This document shows positions 7,877-16,638 of a stretch of 48,802 nt of DNA, in pieces. Numbering within the stretch: the first letter of the stretch is position 1; each line of letters begins with the position of its first letter. Below the pieces are notes generated by a model. That model searched no databases. It saw only the letters and a program-made list of their open reading frames with translations, and was not told where the DNA came from. The position numbers and the translations under genes are program-made. The stretch is from Epsilonproteobacteria bacterium UBA6211 (GTDB lineage Bacteria > Campylobacterota > Campylobacteria > Campylobacterales > Arcobacteraceae): the NCBI GenBank assembly GCA_002421845.1, contig DISL01000119.1:1-48802 (forward strand), read 5' to 3'.

Positions 7877-8765
7877 TATCTTTTAAAAATACTCTTAGAT
7901 TTTTGTATTCATCTTTTTTTAGGTATCTTGTTTTTCCCGTCGGTAAGTTATTCAAAGATATACCGCCAAACTCTACCCTTTTCAAATCCACCACATCGCT
8001 ATTAAAAGCTCCGAAGAATCTTCTAAGCTCCCTATTCTTACCTTCACTTATCACAACTTTTAGTTTTGAAAAGCTTTTATCGTTTTTTTGTATTTGATAG
8101 GCATTAAAAGGGGCAAAAGTCATAGATGTAATATCACTATTTTTATGTGCACCTTTTGTGGCATCATCTATAGTAGTACCCTCTTCCATCGCTTTTATCA
8201 TTGAAGGGGTTACATACCCTTTTATTTTGAGTTTATAGACCCTTTCTAAGTTTGAGTGCATCAAAGCATTTACCACATCAACATTATCACTCAGAAGCAA
8301 AACTCCCTCACTGGCAAAGTCTAGTCTTCCTATAGGTAAAAAGTGCTTAAATTTAGCTCCTAGGGAGTCATATATGGTTTTTCTACCTTGTGGGTCACTT
8401 TTTGTTACAAGCTCCCCTTTTGGCTTATTATACACTATCACGGTGTACATTTTATTTTCTTCAAACTTTACAAGCTTTCCGTTTACTTCAACTCTATCTT
8501 CCGTAGTTACCTTTTGACTTAAATCAGTCACGACATTACCGTTTATGGAAACTTTACCTTCAGATATAAGAGTATCAGCCTCACGTCTTGAATATTTTGA
8601 ATTGTGAGAAATAAACTTATTTAGTCTTATATCTTCAGAAACTACCTTTTTTGTATCGTCAAATCTTTTTTTCTGAGGAGCTTTTTTTACAGGCTTTTTC
8701 TCAACTTTTTTATATTTTTGCAGATTTTTTTCAAACTCTGCTTTTCTTTCTTTATAATTTTTCAC
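7842..8765 (-). CDS. rluB: 23S rRNA pseudouridine synthase, RsuA/RluB family
   Basis: A basic Lys-rich N-terminal tail (residues 1-45) is followed by an S4 RNA-binding domain (IRLNKFISHNSKYSRREAD). The RsuA-family catalytic core has GRLDFASEGVLLL with the nucleophilic Asp and GKNRELRRFF. RluB isomerises U2605 in helix 89 of 23S rRNA; RluE/RluF types are less likely given the S4 domain and length. The start is GTG at 8765, overlapping the kdsD stop by 14 bases. Total length is 307 residues. Confidence 0.85.
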   Translation of the reverse strand: MKNYKERKAEFEKNLQKYKKVEKKPVKKAPQKKRFDDTKKVVSEDIRLNKFISHNSKYSRREADTLISEGKVSINGNVVTDLSQKVTTEDRVEVNGKLVKFEENKMYTVIVYNKPKGELVTKSDPQGRKTIYDSLGAKFKHFLPIGRLDFASEGVLLLSDNVDVVNALMHSNLERVYKLKIKGYVTPSMIKAMEEGTTIDDATKGAHKNSDITSMTFAPFNAYQIQKNDKSFSKLKVVISEGKNRELRRFFGAFNSDVVDLKRVEFGGISLNNLPTGKTRYLKKDEYKNLRVFLKDNAKTSNLTEAE

Positions 8766-9723
8766 TTTGTATTCCAGCTTCTATTAAGTCGTGTATATGC
8801 AATACACCCTCTAATGTGTCATTTTCATCCACTACTAATAGTAGTTGAATCTTATGACTTTCTATGATGGCTAACGCATCACTTGCCAAGATATTCTTAT
8901 CTTTTATTGTTTTTGGATTTTTTGTTGCTATTGATATTACACTGTGACTCAAATCAAAGTCATCATTCATCAAAGCACGTCTTAAATCCCCGTCACTTAC
9001 TACTCCGTAAACCTTACCCTCTTCGGCAATTATTACGTTCCCTATTCTTCCTTCGCTAATTTTAATTATAGCATCTTTTATGGATGTTTCACGTGAAACA
9101 ATCGGTAAATTTTGTTTTCTTAAAAGGTTTTCTACCTTTACAAAAAGTTTCTTACCTAGACTTCCCCCTGGGTGAAAAGATGCAAAGTCCTCTTTTTTGA
9201 AATCTCTTTTTTTCATCAAAGCAACAGCCAAAGCATCACCTAATGCCATAGTCAATGTGGTAGATGATGTAGGAGCAGCATTTAGAGGACAAGCCTCTTT
9301 ATCAACTTTCACAGATAAAAAAACATCACTAAATTGCCCCAATGTAGAGTTGGTATCTTTTGCCATTGCAATAAGAGGAATATCAAATCTTTTTAGGTGA
9401 GGAAGAATATTAATAAGCTCTTCACTCTCTCCGCTATAGCTTATGGCTAGTACGGAGTCCCCTTTACTTATCATTCCAAGGTCACCGTGCATAGCCTCAG
9501 TAGGGTGTAGGAAAAAAGAACTAGTTCCTGTACTAGCAAAAGTAGCTGCTATCTTAGCTCCGACTAAACCTGACTTACCGACACCTGTGATAATAAGCTT
9601 CCCTTTCGTATTGTAAATAAGTTCAATAGCCCTATCAAACTCTTCACCAATACTTTTTGAAGCCACTACTAATTGCTGTGCCTCAAGTTCTAAAACTTCT
9701 CTTGCAATATCAGAATACTTCAT
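8752..9723 (-). CDS. kdsD: Arabinose-5-phosphate isomerase (KpsF/GutQ family)
   Basis: The 323-residue protein has an N-terminal SIS sugar-isomerase domain (GVGKSGLVGAKIAATFASTG, then HPTEAMHGDLGM) and two CBS domains in residues about 205-320. It converts ribulose-5-phosphate to arabinose-5-phosphate for KDO and thus LPS core synthesis. A GGAAAGGAAG ribosome site precedes the ATG. The coding sequence contains a perfect parS site (9085-9100). The gene lies between RNase J and the rluB-type gene on the same strand. Confidence 0.93.
   Translation of the reverse strand: MKYSDIAREVLELEAQQLVVASKSIGEEFDRAIELIYNTKGKLIITGVGKSGLVGAKIAATFASTGTSSFFLHPTEAMHGDLGMISKGDSVLAISYSGESEELINILPHLKRFDIPLIAMAKDTNSTLGQFSDVFLSVKVDKEACPLNAAPTSSTTLTMALGDALAVALMKKRDFKKEDFASFHPGGSLGKKLFVKVENLLRKQNLPIVSRETSIKDAIIKISEGRIGNVIIAEEGKVYGVVSDGDLRRALMNDDFDLSHSVISIATKNPKTIKDKNILASDALAIIESHKIQLLLVVDENDTLEGVLHIHDLIEAGIQSEKL
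9085..9100. other. parS: parS centromere site (inside kdsD)
   Basis: TGTTTCACGTGAAACA is a perfect 16-bp palindrome identical to the consensus ParB-binding parS of bacterial chromosomes. It sits in the coding sequence, reading IVSRETS in kdsD. A second identical copy lies 4.86 kb away at 13941. Confidence 0.92.
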
Positions 9724-9737
9724 ATCTTCTTCCTTTC

Positions 9738-9765
9738 CTCACTACTCACTGCCACCTACTTATTG
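9738..9765. repeat. Degenerate 7-bp tandem repeat (4 units)
   Basis: Four heptamers in phase (CTCACTA, CTCACTG, CCACCTA, CTTATTG) fill the gap between RNase J and kdsD. They resemble the ACTACCC units at 6671-6698. The TAA stop of RNase J (9760-9762) lies in the last unit. Confidence 0.65.
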
Positions 9766-11694
9766 TACAAAAAGAGTAGGTACTATCATAGGGTATTTTT
9801 TGAACTTTCTTATACAATGTTTTCTAACTACTTTTCTAATCTCTTCTTCCAGTATTCTATTGTTTTGTAAAATACCTGGTTTTACGTTTGTAAGAAAAGA
9901 TGACAATAATTCCTCAATTTCATCAGAGAATTTTCTATCCTCTTTATCAGATACTAAACCAAAAGACATAACTCTAGGCTTATCAACTATTTTTCTATCA
10001 TTTTCGTTAATTTGTGCTACTATCATAATAACACCTTCATTTGCCATAGTTTGTCTATCAAGTACTATATCATCAGAGATTTTATGATTTAACTGATTAT
10101 CAACATAAACCTTACCTGTTTTAACTGATTTTACTTTTTTGATATATTTTGGTGTTACTTCTACTTGCTCACCGTCACTTAGTACATATACGTTTCTCTC
10201 TAAAACGCCACAATCTATACCTGTTTGTCTATGTTTTAATACGTGATTATATTCACCGTGAATAGGCATAAAGAATTTTGGTTTTACAAGTCTAAGCATT
10301 AGCTTTTGTTCTTCTTGTGCTGCGTGTCCACTTACGTGTATTTCGCTAAAATCTTGATATGCTACGGCAGCCCCTGCTTTTAAAAGATGGTTGATAATCT
10401 CACTTACGCTTCCTTCATTACCTGGAATTGCTTTTGCAGATAGTATTATTTGATCACCCTCTTTTATCTTAATATGTCTATGTTCGTGTATAGCCATTCT
10501 ATAAAGAGCACTCATAGACTCCCCTTGACTCCCAGTAGTAACAATCAAGAGTTCTTTATCTTCATACTTATGAACTTCGTGGGCATCGACAAATTTATCT
10601 TTAGGAAACTTGATATATCCAAGGCTCATACAAAGCTCGATATTTTTCTCCATAGATCTACCGATAACACATATTTTTCTATCATATTTTAGTCCATGTT
10701 CTATAGCTTGTGCAACCCTATGAATATTTGAGCTAAATGTTGACATGATAACTCTACCCTTTGCTTTTGAGAAAATATTATCAAAAGTCGGTCCTACAGT
10801 CTTTTCACTTTTTGTAAATCCTGGAGAATGAGAGTTTGTAGAATCGCTAAGTAACAATAATACCCCTTCTTCACCATAATGTGCAAGTCTATGTAAATCC
10901 GTAGGATACCCATCAATAGGTGTATGGTCTATTTTGAAGTCCCCTGAGTGGATAATCGTTCCTGCAGCCGTTTTGATAGCAAGAGCAGAAGAGTCTATTA
11001 TCGAGTGAGTGATGTGCATCCACTCTACCTCAAAATCACCTATTTGAATAGGAACTCTTTTTGTAATGGCACGAAAATAGCTTCTATGATGTTTCATTTT
11101 ATGCTCATCAAATTTAGAGCCTATCATCTCAAGCGGTAACGGTGTACCATATACAGGAAATTGCATTTCTTTAAAAAGATAAGGCATAGCACCGATGTGG
11201 TCTTCATGACCATGTGTAAGAACTATACCTGCTATTTTATTTTTGATTTCTCTTAAGTATGAAAAATCAGGTATCAATATATCTACACCGTGCATTGTTT
11301 CATCCGGGAAACTCATCCCAACATCCACGATAATAGCAGATTTTTCCGTCTCAACTACCATCATATTACCACCTATCTCACCCAATCCTCCAAGTGGAGT
11401 AATTCTTACTTTTGCATTTGTAGAAAGATTTAATTTATAGTGTGGATTTAATCTATTTTTGTGAGATTTTTCATTGGATTCAAATGATTTTTTCATATCA
11501 CTAAACCATCCTGAACCCTCTTCATTAGAATCCGTAGATTGTGGATTACCTACTTTATCTTTGTTGAAATTAAAATTCTTGTTTTTTTTGAAATTTGGGT
11601 TTTTATATCTTTTTGGTCTTGGATTGTCTTGATTATTCTCGCTAGAATTTTGCTCTACAATCTCTTTATTTTCAGTTTCGTAACTCGTTTCCAT
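9760..11694 (-). CDS. rnj: Ribonuclease J
   Basis: The 644-residue protein has a metallo-beta-lactamase fold with the HGHEDHIG motif (His161, His163, Asp165, His166) and the beta-CASP region (FSSNIHR, VSGHAAQEE). A C-terminal RNase J domain completes it. The first ~85 residues are a polar, Asn/Lys-rich extension, typical of the epsilon RNase J such as that of Helicobacter pylori. RNase J is a 5'-3' exonuclease and endonuclease central to mRNA decay and rRNA maturation in organisms that lack RNase E. Its start overlaps rsmA by 23 bases. Confidence 0.94.
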   Translation of the reverse strand: METSYETENKEIVEQNSSENNQDNPRPKRYKNPNFKKNKNFNFNKDKVGNPQSTDSNEEGSGWFSDMKKSFESNEKSHKNRLNPHYKLNLSTNAKVRITPLGGLGEIGGNMMVVETEKSAIIVDVGMSFPDETMHGVDILIPDFSYLREIKNKIAGIVLTHGHEDHIGAMPYLFKEMQFPVYGTPLPLEMIGSKFDEHKMKHHRSYFRAITKRVPIQIGDFEVEWMHITHSIIDSSALAIKTAAGTIIHSGDFKIDHTPIDGYPTDLHRLAHYGEEGVLLLLSDSTNSHSPGFTKSEKTVGPTFDNIFSKAKGRVIMSTFSSNIHRVAQAIEHGLKYDRKICVIGRSMEKNIELCMSLGYIKFPKDKFVDAHEVHKYEDKELLIVTTGSQGESMSALYRMAIHEHRHIKIKEGDQIILSAKAIPGNEGSVSEIINHLLKAGAAVAYQDFSEIHVSGHAAQEEQKLMLRLVKPKFFMPIHGEYNHVLKHRQTGIDCGVLERNVYVLSDGEQVEVTPKYIKKVKSVKTGKVYVDNQLNHKISDDIVLDRQTMANEGVIMIVAQINENDRKIVDKPRVMSFGLVSDKEDRKFSDEIEELLSSFLTNVKPGILQNNRILEEEIRKVVRKHCIRKFKKYPMIVPTLFVQ

Positions 11695-12481
11695 TCTTTA
11701 TCACCTTTTCATATATTTGGCGATACAAGGAAGCGGAAAGTTCGTGTGGACGGATGTCGTCTTTTATATCAAGTTCTTTATATATACTATCAAGCCCTGC
11801 TTTTGAAATTACAGCCGTCAAATTTTTTGACAGTTTCTTTCTTGGAGATGCAAAAGCCGCTTTTAAAAAATCCTTAAATCTCTTTTCCAAAGAAACGTCA
11901 AGATTTTTCTTGATATAAATCACTGCTGAATCAACTTTCGGTGCAGGGTCAAAAGATTCGGGAGGTACGACTACAACAATTTTAGATTGAGTAGAAATCG
12001 TAGTTGTCAAAACTCCTAGAGCAGAAAATTCCCTATCACCAACTTCGGCGATGAATTTATCCGCAACCTCTTTTTGAACCATTACCATTATATTTTCACA
12101 GTTAATATCATCAAATGCTTTTAGTATAATATTCGTTGCTATATAATAAGGTAAATTTGCAATCAAGTCATATTTACCTTCACCATAAAGAGTCTTATTT
12201 TTTTCCCAAAACTCCAAAACATCACCAAAATTTATGGTAAGTTTAGAGTTTTGTATCTCTTTATCAAACTTCTCTTTAAGTAACCCTATTAAGTCAGCAT
12301 CTACTTCATAGGCAATCACTTCCTTGTACTTGACTAATTCTTTAGTCAAATCACCTAAGCCAGGCCCAATCTCAACGACTTTATTATCGTTCTTGGGCAT
12401 CGCTTCGATGATCTTTTGTAAAACCGTATTGTCTTTTAGAAAGTTCTGTCCGAACTTCTTCTTTGCTATCACTTTTTCCAT
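11672..12481 (-). CDS. rsmA: 16S rRNA dimethyladenosine transferase
   Basis: This 269-residue methyltransferase shows FGQNFLKD at the N-terminus, the SAM motif EIGPGLGDLTKEL, and the catalytic NLPYY motif. RsmA (KsgA) dimethylates two adjacent adenines near the 3' end of 16S rRNA, a late step in 30S assembly. It heads the minus-strand run rsmA, rnj, kdsD, rluB-type, rarA. The gene is divergent from hisF, with a 77-base shared promoter region. Confidence 0.95.
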   Translation of the reverse strand: MEKVIAKKKFGQNFLKDNTVLQKIIEAMPKNDNKVVEIGPGLGDLTKELVKYKEVIAYEVDADLIGLLKEKFDKEIQNSKLTINFGDVLEFWEKNKTLYGEGKYDLIANLPYYIATNIILKAFDDINCENIMVMVQKEVADKFIAEVGDREFSALGVLTTTISTQSKIVVVVPPESFDPAPKVDSAVIYIKKNLDVSLEKRFKDFLKAAFASPRKKLSKNLTAVISKAGLDSIYKELDIKDDIRPHELSASLYRQIYEKVIKNGNELRN

Positions 12482-12558
12482 TATGGGGAAGATTATAGCT
12501 GTTTTTAACTTAGTTTTAGATAAAATTTATAAATACACAAATCAACCAAAGGGTTAAA

Positions 12559-13320
12559 ATGTCATATTTTGCAAAAAGAATTATACCTTGTCTTGATGTT
12601 AAAGACGGAAGAGTAGTAAAAGGTGTAAACTTTGTAGGTCTTATAGATGCAGGAAATCCCGTAGAAGTAGCCAAAAGGTACAACGAAGAAGGAGCCGATG
12701 AAATCACTTTTTTGGATATAACCGCAAGTCATGAAAATCGTGATACTATTGTAGATGTAGTAAAAGAGGTAGCTAAAGAGGTTTTTATACCGTTAACCGT
12801 TGGTGGGGGGATAAGAACACTAGAAGATATTTATAGACTTTTAAATGTAGGTTGCGACAAAATAAGTATCAATTCATCTGCTATCAAAAACCCTGATTTT
12901 ATAAACGAAGGGGCAAAAAGATTCGGAAGTCAATGTATAGTAGTAGCTATAGACGTCAAAAAGGTTGCACCGAATAAATACAATGTTTTTATAAACGGTG
13001 GGCGACAAGATACTGGACTTGATGCACTTGAATGGGCGAAAGAGGCTTATGATAGAGGTGCCGGAGAGATACTACTTACATCTATGGACGCAGACGGTAC
13101 AAAAGCCGGTTTTGAACTAAATATCACGAAACAAATCTCATCTTTAGTTGATATTCCGGTAATCGCAAGTGGTGGAGCAGGAACTATGGAACATATAAAA
13201 GATGCTTTTTTAAACGGTGCAGAAGCTGCTCTTGCTGCTTCTATATTTCACTTTAAAGAGATAGATATTATGGATTTGAAAAAATATTTATCTCAAAACA
13301 ATATCCCTGTGAGGCTATAA
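12559..13320 (+). CDS. hisF: Imidazole glycerol phosphate synthase cyclase subunit
   Basis: This 253-residue (beta/alpha)8 barrel begins MSYFAKRIIPCLDVKDGRVVKG, with the catalytic Asp in CLDV and a second in VAIDVKK, plus the phosphate-binding motifs VGGGI and ASGGAG. With HisH it converts PRFAR and ammonia to IGP and AICAR in histidine synthesis. AAAGGG lies 5 bases before the ATG. No other his genes are adjacent. The stop codon is directly followed by the ATG of the next gene. Confidence 0.97.
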   Translation: MSYFAKRIIPCLDVKDGRVVKGVNFVGLIDAGNPVEVAKRYNEEGADEITFLDITASHENRDTIVDVVKEVAKEVFIPLTVGGGIRTLEDIYRLLNVGCDKISINSSAIKNPDFINEGAKRFGSQCIVVAIDVKKVAPNKYNVFINGGRQDTGLDALEWAKEAYDRGAGEILLTSMDADGTKAGFELNITKQISSLVDIPVIASGGAGTMEHIKDAFLNGAEAALAASIFHFKEIDIMDLKKYLSQNNIPVRL

Positions 13321-13866
13321 ATGATAATAAGTGCAGGACGCCAAGAAACATTCCCGTTTGCTACGCCGGTAGGTGTAGGTCTTATAGAGAGTGCAATAAA
13401 CGTAACAAGAATTGCCCTTTTTGATAAACCTGATTTTTTGGTTTTTATAGGGAGTGCAGGAAGCTACGGAAAGTATAAAGTATTTGATGTGGTTGAGTCT
13501 GTAACTGCATCAAATATAGAACTTAGTCTTTGGAGAAACGACTCATATACTCCCATAGACAATGTACTCAAAATAGACAATATAAAGGTTGAATCAAGTG
13601 TTATAGTTAATTCATCAAACTATATATCTACAAATCAAGAACTTTGTTCAAACTTTATCAAAAATGGTATAGACATCGAGAATATGGAATTTTACTCTGT
13701 ATTACAAGTTGCTAAAGAATTTAATATTCCTTGTATGGGGATATTTGTTGTAACTAACTATTGCAATGAATTTGCACATAAAGACTTTATGGCAAATCAT
13801 CGTGAAGCAATGGATAAATTGATACAATATTTAATAGACAAGAAACTATTACTTGAAAAGCCCTAA
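13321..13866 (+). CDS. Nucleoside phosphorylase superfamily protein (short form)
   Basis: The 181-residue protein shows phosphorylase-superfamily landmarks: ATPVGVGLIESAINVTR near the N-terminus, LVFIGSAGSYG, and the base/ribose region IENMEFYSVLQVAKEFNIPCMGIFVVTN, where MTAN and PNP have a Glu-Met-Glu type motif. It is shorter than MTAN (about 230), so some strands are missing. Likely a purine nucleoside phosphorylase or hydrolase; a role in futalosine hydrolysis cannot be excluded. The ATG abuts the hisF stop, so the two are co-translated. It is followed by a long hairpin and a parS site. Confidence 0.75.
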   Translation: MIISAGRQETFPFATPVGVGLIESAINVTRIALFDKPDFLVFIGSAGSYGKYKVFDVVESVTASNIELSLWRNDSYTPIDNVLKIDNIKVESSVIVNSSNYISTNQELCSNFIKNGIDIENMEFYSVLQVAKEFNIPCMGIFVVTNYCNEFAHKDFMANHREAMDKLIQYLIDKKLLLEKP

Positions 13867-13895
13867 ATGGTTCAAAGCACATCATTTATGGTTCC

Positions 13896-13937
13896 GAGCC
13901 TACAGATAATAAGCAGTTATTATCTGTTAAACGGCTC
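13896..13937. repeat. Long inverted repeat (hairpin) next to parS
   Basis: An outer GAGCC/GGCTC stem and an inner perfect ACAGATAATAA/TTATTATCTGT stem enclose the loop GCAG. It starts 30 bases after the stop of the nucleoside phosphorylase-like gene and could end the hisF transcript, though no T-run follows. Only three bases separate it from parS. Confidence 0.7.
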
Positions 13938-13940
13938 TCA

Positions 13941-13956
13941 TGTTTCACGTGAAACA
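13941..13956. other. parS: parS centromere site (intergenic)
   Basis: A second exact copy of TGTTTCACGTGAAACA, here in the gap before rlmN. With the copy at 9085 it forms an origin-proximal parS pair for ParB loading and chromosome segregation. Confidence 0.93.
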
Positions 13957-13965
13957 ATGTAAATT

Positions 13966-14046
13966 TTGAATGTTGAATTTTTAATTTTGAATTGGAGCAA
14001 ATGGATTTTACTCAGTAACTTAGTTTCTTAGTCACTTAGTAGCTTC
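13966..14046. repeat. Degenerate 7-bp and 8-bp tandem repeats upstream of rlmN
   Basis: Positions 13966-13993 read as four heptamers in phase (TTGAATG, TTGAATT, TTTAATT, TTGAATT). Positions 14011-14042 read as four octamers (CTCAGTAA, CTTAGTTT, CTTAGTCA, CTTAGTAG). Together they fill the space between parS and the ribosome site of rlmN. Confidence 0.8.
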
Positions 14047-14062
14047 TTAAAAAAGGAAATAA

Positions 14063-15136
14063 ATGCAAGAAAGTTTAAAAACTTTATATGATTACACTCT
14101 TGATGAATTAAAGCAAATCATATCACCCTCTTTTAGAGCAAAGCAAATATATAACTGGATATACAAAAAATATATTCAAGATTTTGAACAGATGTCAAAC
14201 CTACCCAAAGAGATGATTAAATCACTAAAAGAAAACTATACTTTGGATTTGGCGAATATCAAAGCATCTGAAACAAGTATAGACGGAAGTATCAAATATC
14301 TTTTTGAATTTGCAGACGGTCATAGTGTAGAGTCTGTATTTCTTTTGATGAAAGATAAACAATACGATGAAGAAGGTAATGTAATCAAAGGGGAGAAATA
14401 TACCTTTTGTATATCTACTCAAGTGGGATGTAAAGTAGGATGTAGCTTTTGTCTTACTGCCAAAGGGGGATTTGTAAGAAACCTTAGTGCGGCTGAAATA
14501 GTATATCAAGTCTTGATGCTAAAGAAGCTAAACAATATAGAAGAGAATAAAGCGGTAAATATAGTATATATGGGTATGGGTGAGCCACTTGATAACTTTG
14601 ACAACCTTATAAAAGCTATCAAGATAATATCAGAGCTTGACGGTCTTGCAATAAGCACAAAAAGACAAACCATATCCACAAGCGGTATAAGCTCAAAAAT
14701 AGAAAAACTAGGTAAAGAGGATTTGGGTGTACAACTTGCTATCTCACTCCATGCCGTAGATGATGACCTAAGAACAGAACTAATACCTATGAATAAAGCA
14801 TACAATATAGAATCTATAATAAATGCGGTAAGAGGTTTCCCTGTAGATACAAGAAAAAGGGTTATGTTTGAATATCTAGTAATAAAAGATAAAAACGATG
14901 ATTTAACTAGTGCCAAAAAACTAGTGAAACTACTCAATGGAATAAAGGCAAAAGTAAACCTTATATACTTCAATCCTTATCCTAATTCACCTTATCAAAG
15001 ACCTTCTAAGGAAAATATGGTAAAATTCCAAGATTATTTGATTTCCAAAGGGCTTTTATGCACCATTAGAGAATCAAAAGGGCTTGATATAAGTGCTGCA
15101 TGCGGACAACTTAAAGAAAAAGATAAAGGGAACTAA
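14063..15136 (+). CDS. rlmN: Dual-specificity 23S rRNA/tRNA methyltransferase RlmN
   Basis: This 357-residue radical SAM enzyme has the cluster motif CKVGCSFC (Cys 123, 127, 130). The C-terminal catalytic Cys is in SAACGQL. RlmN methylates C2 of A2503 in 23S rRNA and A37 of some tRNAs. AAAAAAGGAAATAA precedes the ATG. The stop is one base from a small membrane ORF, which is followed by gltX, so the three probably form one transcript. Confidence 0.96.
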   Translation: MQESLKTLYDYTLDELKQIISPSFRAKQIYNWIYKKYIQDFEQMSNLPKEMIKSLKENYTLDLANIKASETSIDGSIKYLFEFADGHSVESVFLLMKDKQYDEEGNVIKGEKYTFCISTQVGCKVGCSFCLTAKGGFVRNLSAAEIVYQVLMLKKLNNIEENKAVNIVYMGMGEPLDNFDNLIKAIKIISELDGLAISTKRQTISTSGISSKIEKLGKEDLGVQLAISLHAVDDDLRTELIPMNKAYNIESIINAVRGFPVDTRKRVMFEYLVIKDKNDDLTSAKKLVKLLNGIKAKVNLIYFNPYPNSPYQRPSKENMVKFQDYLISKGLLCTIRESKGLDISAACGQLKEKDKGN

Positions 15137-15137
15137 C

Positions 15138-15239
15138 ATGGGTTTTGAAGATATATTTTTGATTGTTTTTTTGGTAGTGGTAGTGGTTGTATCGGCTGTA
15201 GGGTTTTATCTGCACAACAAAAACGAGGAGAAAAAATAA
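15138..15239 (+). CDS. Small single-span membrane peptide (33 aa)
   Basis: This short ORF begins MGFEDIFLIVFLVVVVVVSA and ends with a charged tail (HNKNEEKK). It is a single hydrophobic helix with an acidic N-terminus and polar C-terminus. AAAGGG lies seven bases before the ATG, the ORF starts one base after the rlmN stop, and its TAA touches the gltX ATG. The end of the ORF also supplies the GAGGAG ribosome site of gltX. I do not recognise the family. The tight packing and good ribosome site support translation, possibly coupling gltX expression to rlmN. Confidence 0.65.
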   Translation: MGFEDIFLIVFLVVVVVVSAVGFYLHNKNEEKK

Positions 15240-16631
15240 ATGGCAATAACAAGATTTGCACCGAGTCCGACAGGTTATTTACATATAGGTGGGCTTAGAA
15301 CTGCTTTATATAACTACCTATGGGCAAGAAAAACAGGCGGTAAATTTCGTCTTAGAATAGAAGATACCGATATGGCTAGAAACTCTGAAGATGCTCTAAA
15401 AGCTATCTTAGAAGCATTTGAATGGGTTGGACTAGAATATGATGACACGGTAGAATACCAATCAAAAAGAATGGATATGTACAAAGGCTATATTAAAAAA
15501 CTTCTTGATGAGGGTAAAGCTTATTATTGTTATATGACAAAAGAGGAGCTAGATGTCTTAAGAGAATCTCAAACGGCAGCAGGGCAAACTCCTAGATATG
15601 ACGGAAGATATAGAGATTTCACCGGTACTCCTCCAGCAGGTGTTGAGCCTGTAGTAAGGATAAAAGCACCTAAAGAGGGTCAAATATGTTTTATAGACGG
15701 TGTCAAATCGGAGATGGTTTTTAGCTGTGACCAAGTGGATGATTTTATCATAGCAAGAAGTGACGGAACTCCTATATATAATTTTGTTGTTGTTATTGAT
15801 GATGCTTTGATGGGGATTACCGAAGTTCTTAGAGGTGATGACCACCTTACAAATACCGCAAAACAAATCGTAATATACGAAGCACTTGGGTTTAATGTAC
15901 CGAAATTTTACCATATCCCTATGATAAACAACCCTGAAGGTAAAAAACTATCGAAAAGAGACGGTGCTACCGATGTAATGGAATATAAAAATCTAGGATA
16001 TTTACCTGAAGCACTTTTGAACTTCCTTGTAAGACTTGGATGGAGTCACGGAGATCAAGAGATATTTAGTATGGAAGAGATGCTTAACCTTTTTGATCCA
16101 AACAATATCAATAAATCAGCTTCAAGTTATAATGCAGAAAAACTTTTATGGCTAAATGCTCACTATATCAAAAACAAACCAAATAGTGAACTTGCTCAAA
16201 TTTTGAACTTTTACGGGTGTGAGATACACGGACATGATAAAGTAGAGATGCTACTTGATTTGTGTAAAGAAAGAGCCGGGACTATGCTAGAACTCAAAAA
16301 CTCTATAGAGCTTATAGTAAATACTCCATCAAGCTATGATGAAGCCGGAGTAAAGAAATTTATCACGGATGATATACTTAATATCCTTGATATTTATGCA
16401 AAAATGATTATGGATTATCAAGGTGACTTACATCTTGCATGTGATTATGAAGCTATTACAAAGCCGTTTATTGCTCAATACGGGCTTAAAATGCCTCAAC
16501 TGTTCCAACCTATAAGACTAGCTCTTACAGGAAGCACACAAGCCCCTTCAGTGTATGATATTATGGCAATACTCGGGAAAAATGAAGTACTAAAAAGAAT
16601 CTATACTGCAATAGAGAAGAAATTTAGTTAA
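15240..16631 (+). CDS. gltX: Glutamyl-tRNA synthetase
   Basis: This 463-residue class I synthetase has the HIGH-type motif PSPTGYLHIGGLRT and the KMSKS-type KKLSKRDGA. It charges tRNA-Glu. Campylobacterota often carry two GltX paralogues and make Gln-tRNA by transamidation through GatCAB; gatB is also in this window (22008). Whether this copy charges tRNA-Glu or misacylates tRNA-Gln cannot be decided from sequence alone. It starts directly after the 33-aa ORF. Confidence 0.96.
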   Translation: MAITRFAPSPTGYLHIGGLRTALYNYLWARKTGGKFRLRIEDTDMARNSEDALKAILEAFEWVGLEYDDTVEYQSKRMDMYKGYIKKLLDEGKAYYCYMTKEELDVLRESQTAAGQTPRYDGRYRDFTGTPPAGVEPVVRIKAPKEGQICFIDGVKSEMVFSCDQVDDFIIARSDGTPIYNFVVVIDDALMGITEVLRGDDHLTNTAKQIVIYEALGFNVPKFYHIPMINNPEGKKLSKRDGATDVMEYKNLGYLPEALLNFLVRLGWSHGDQEIFSMEEMLNLFDPNNINKSASSYNAEKLLWLNAHYIKNKPNSELAQILNFYGCEIHGHDKVEMLLDLCKERAGTMLELKNSIELIVNTPSSYDEAGVKKFITDDILNILDIYAKMIMDYQGDLHLACDYEAITKPFIAQYGLKMPQLFQPIRLALTGSTQAPSVYDIMAILGKNEVLKRIYTAIEKKFS

Positions 16632-16638
16632 ATTGAGT

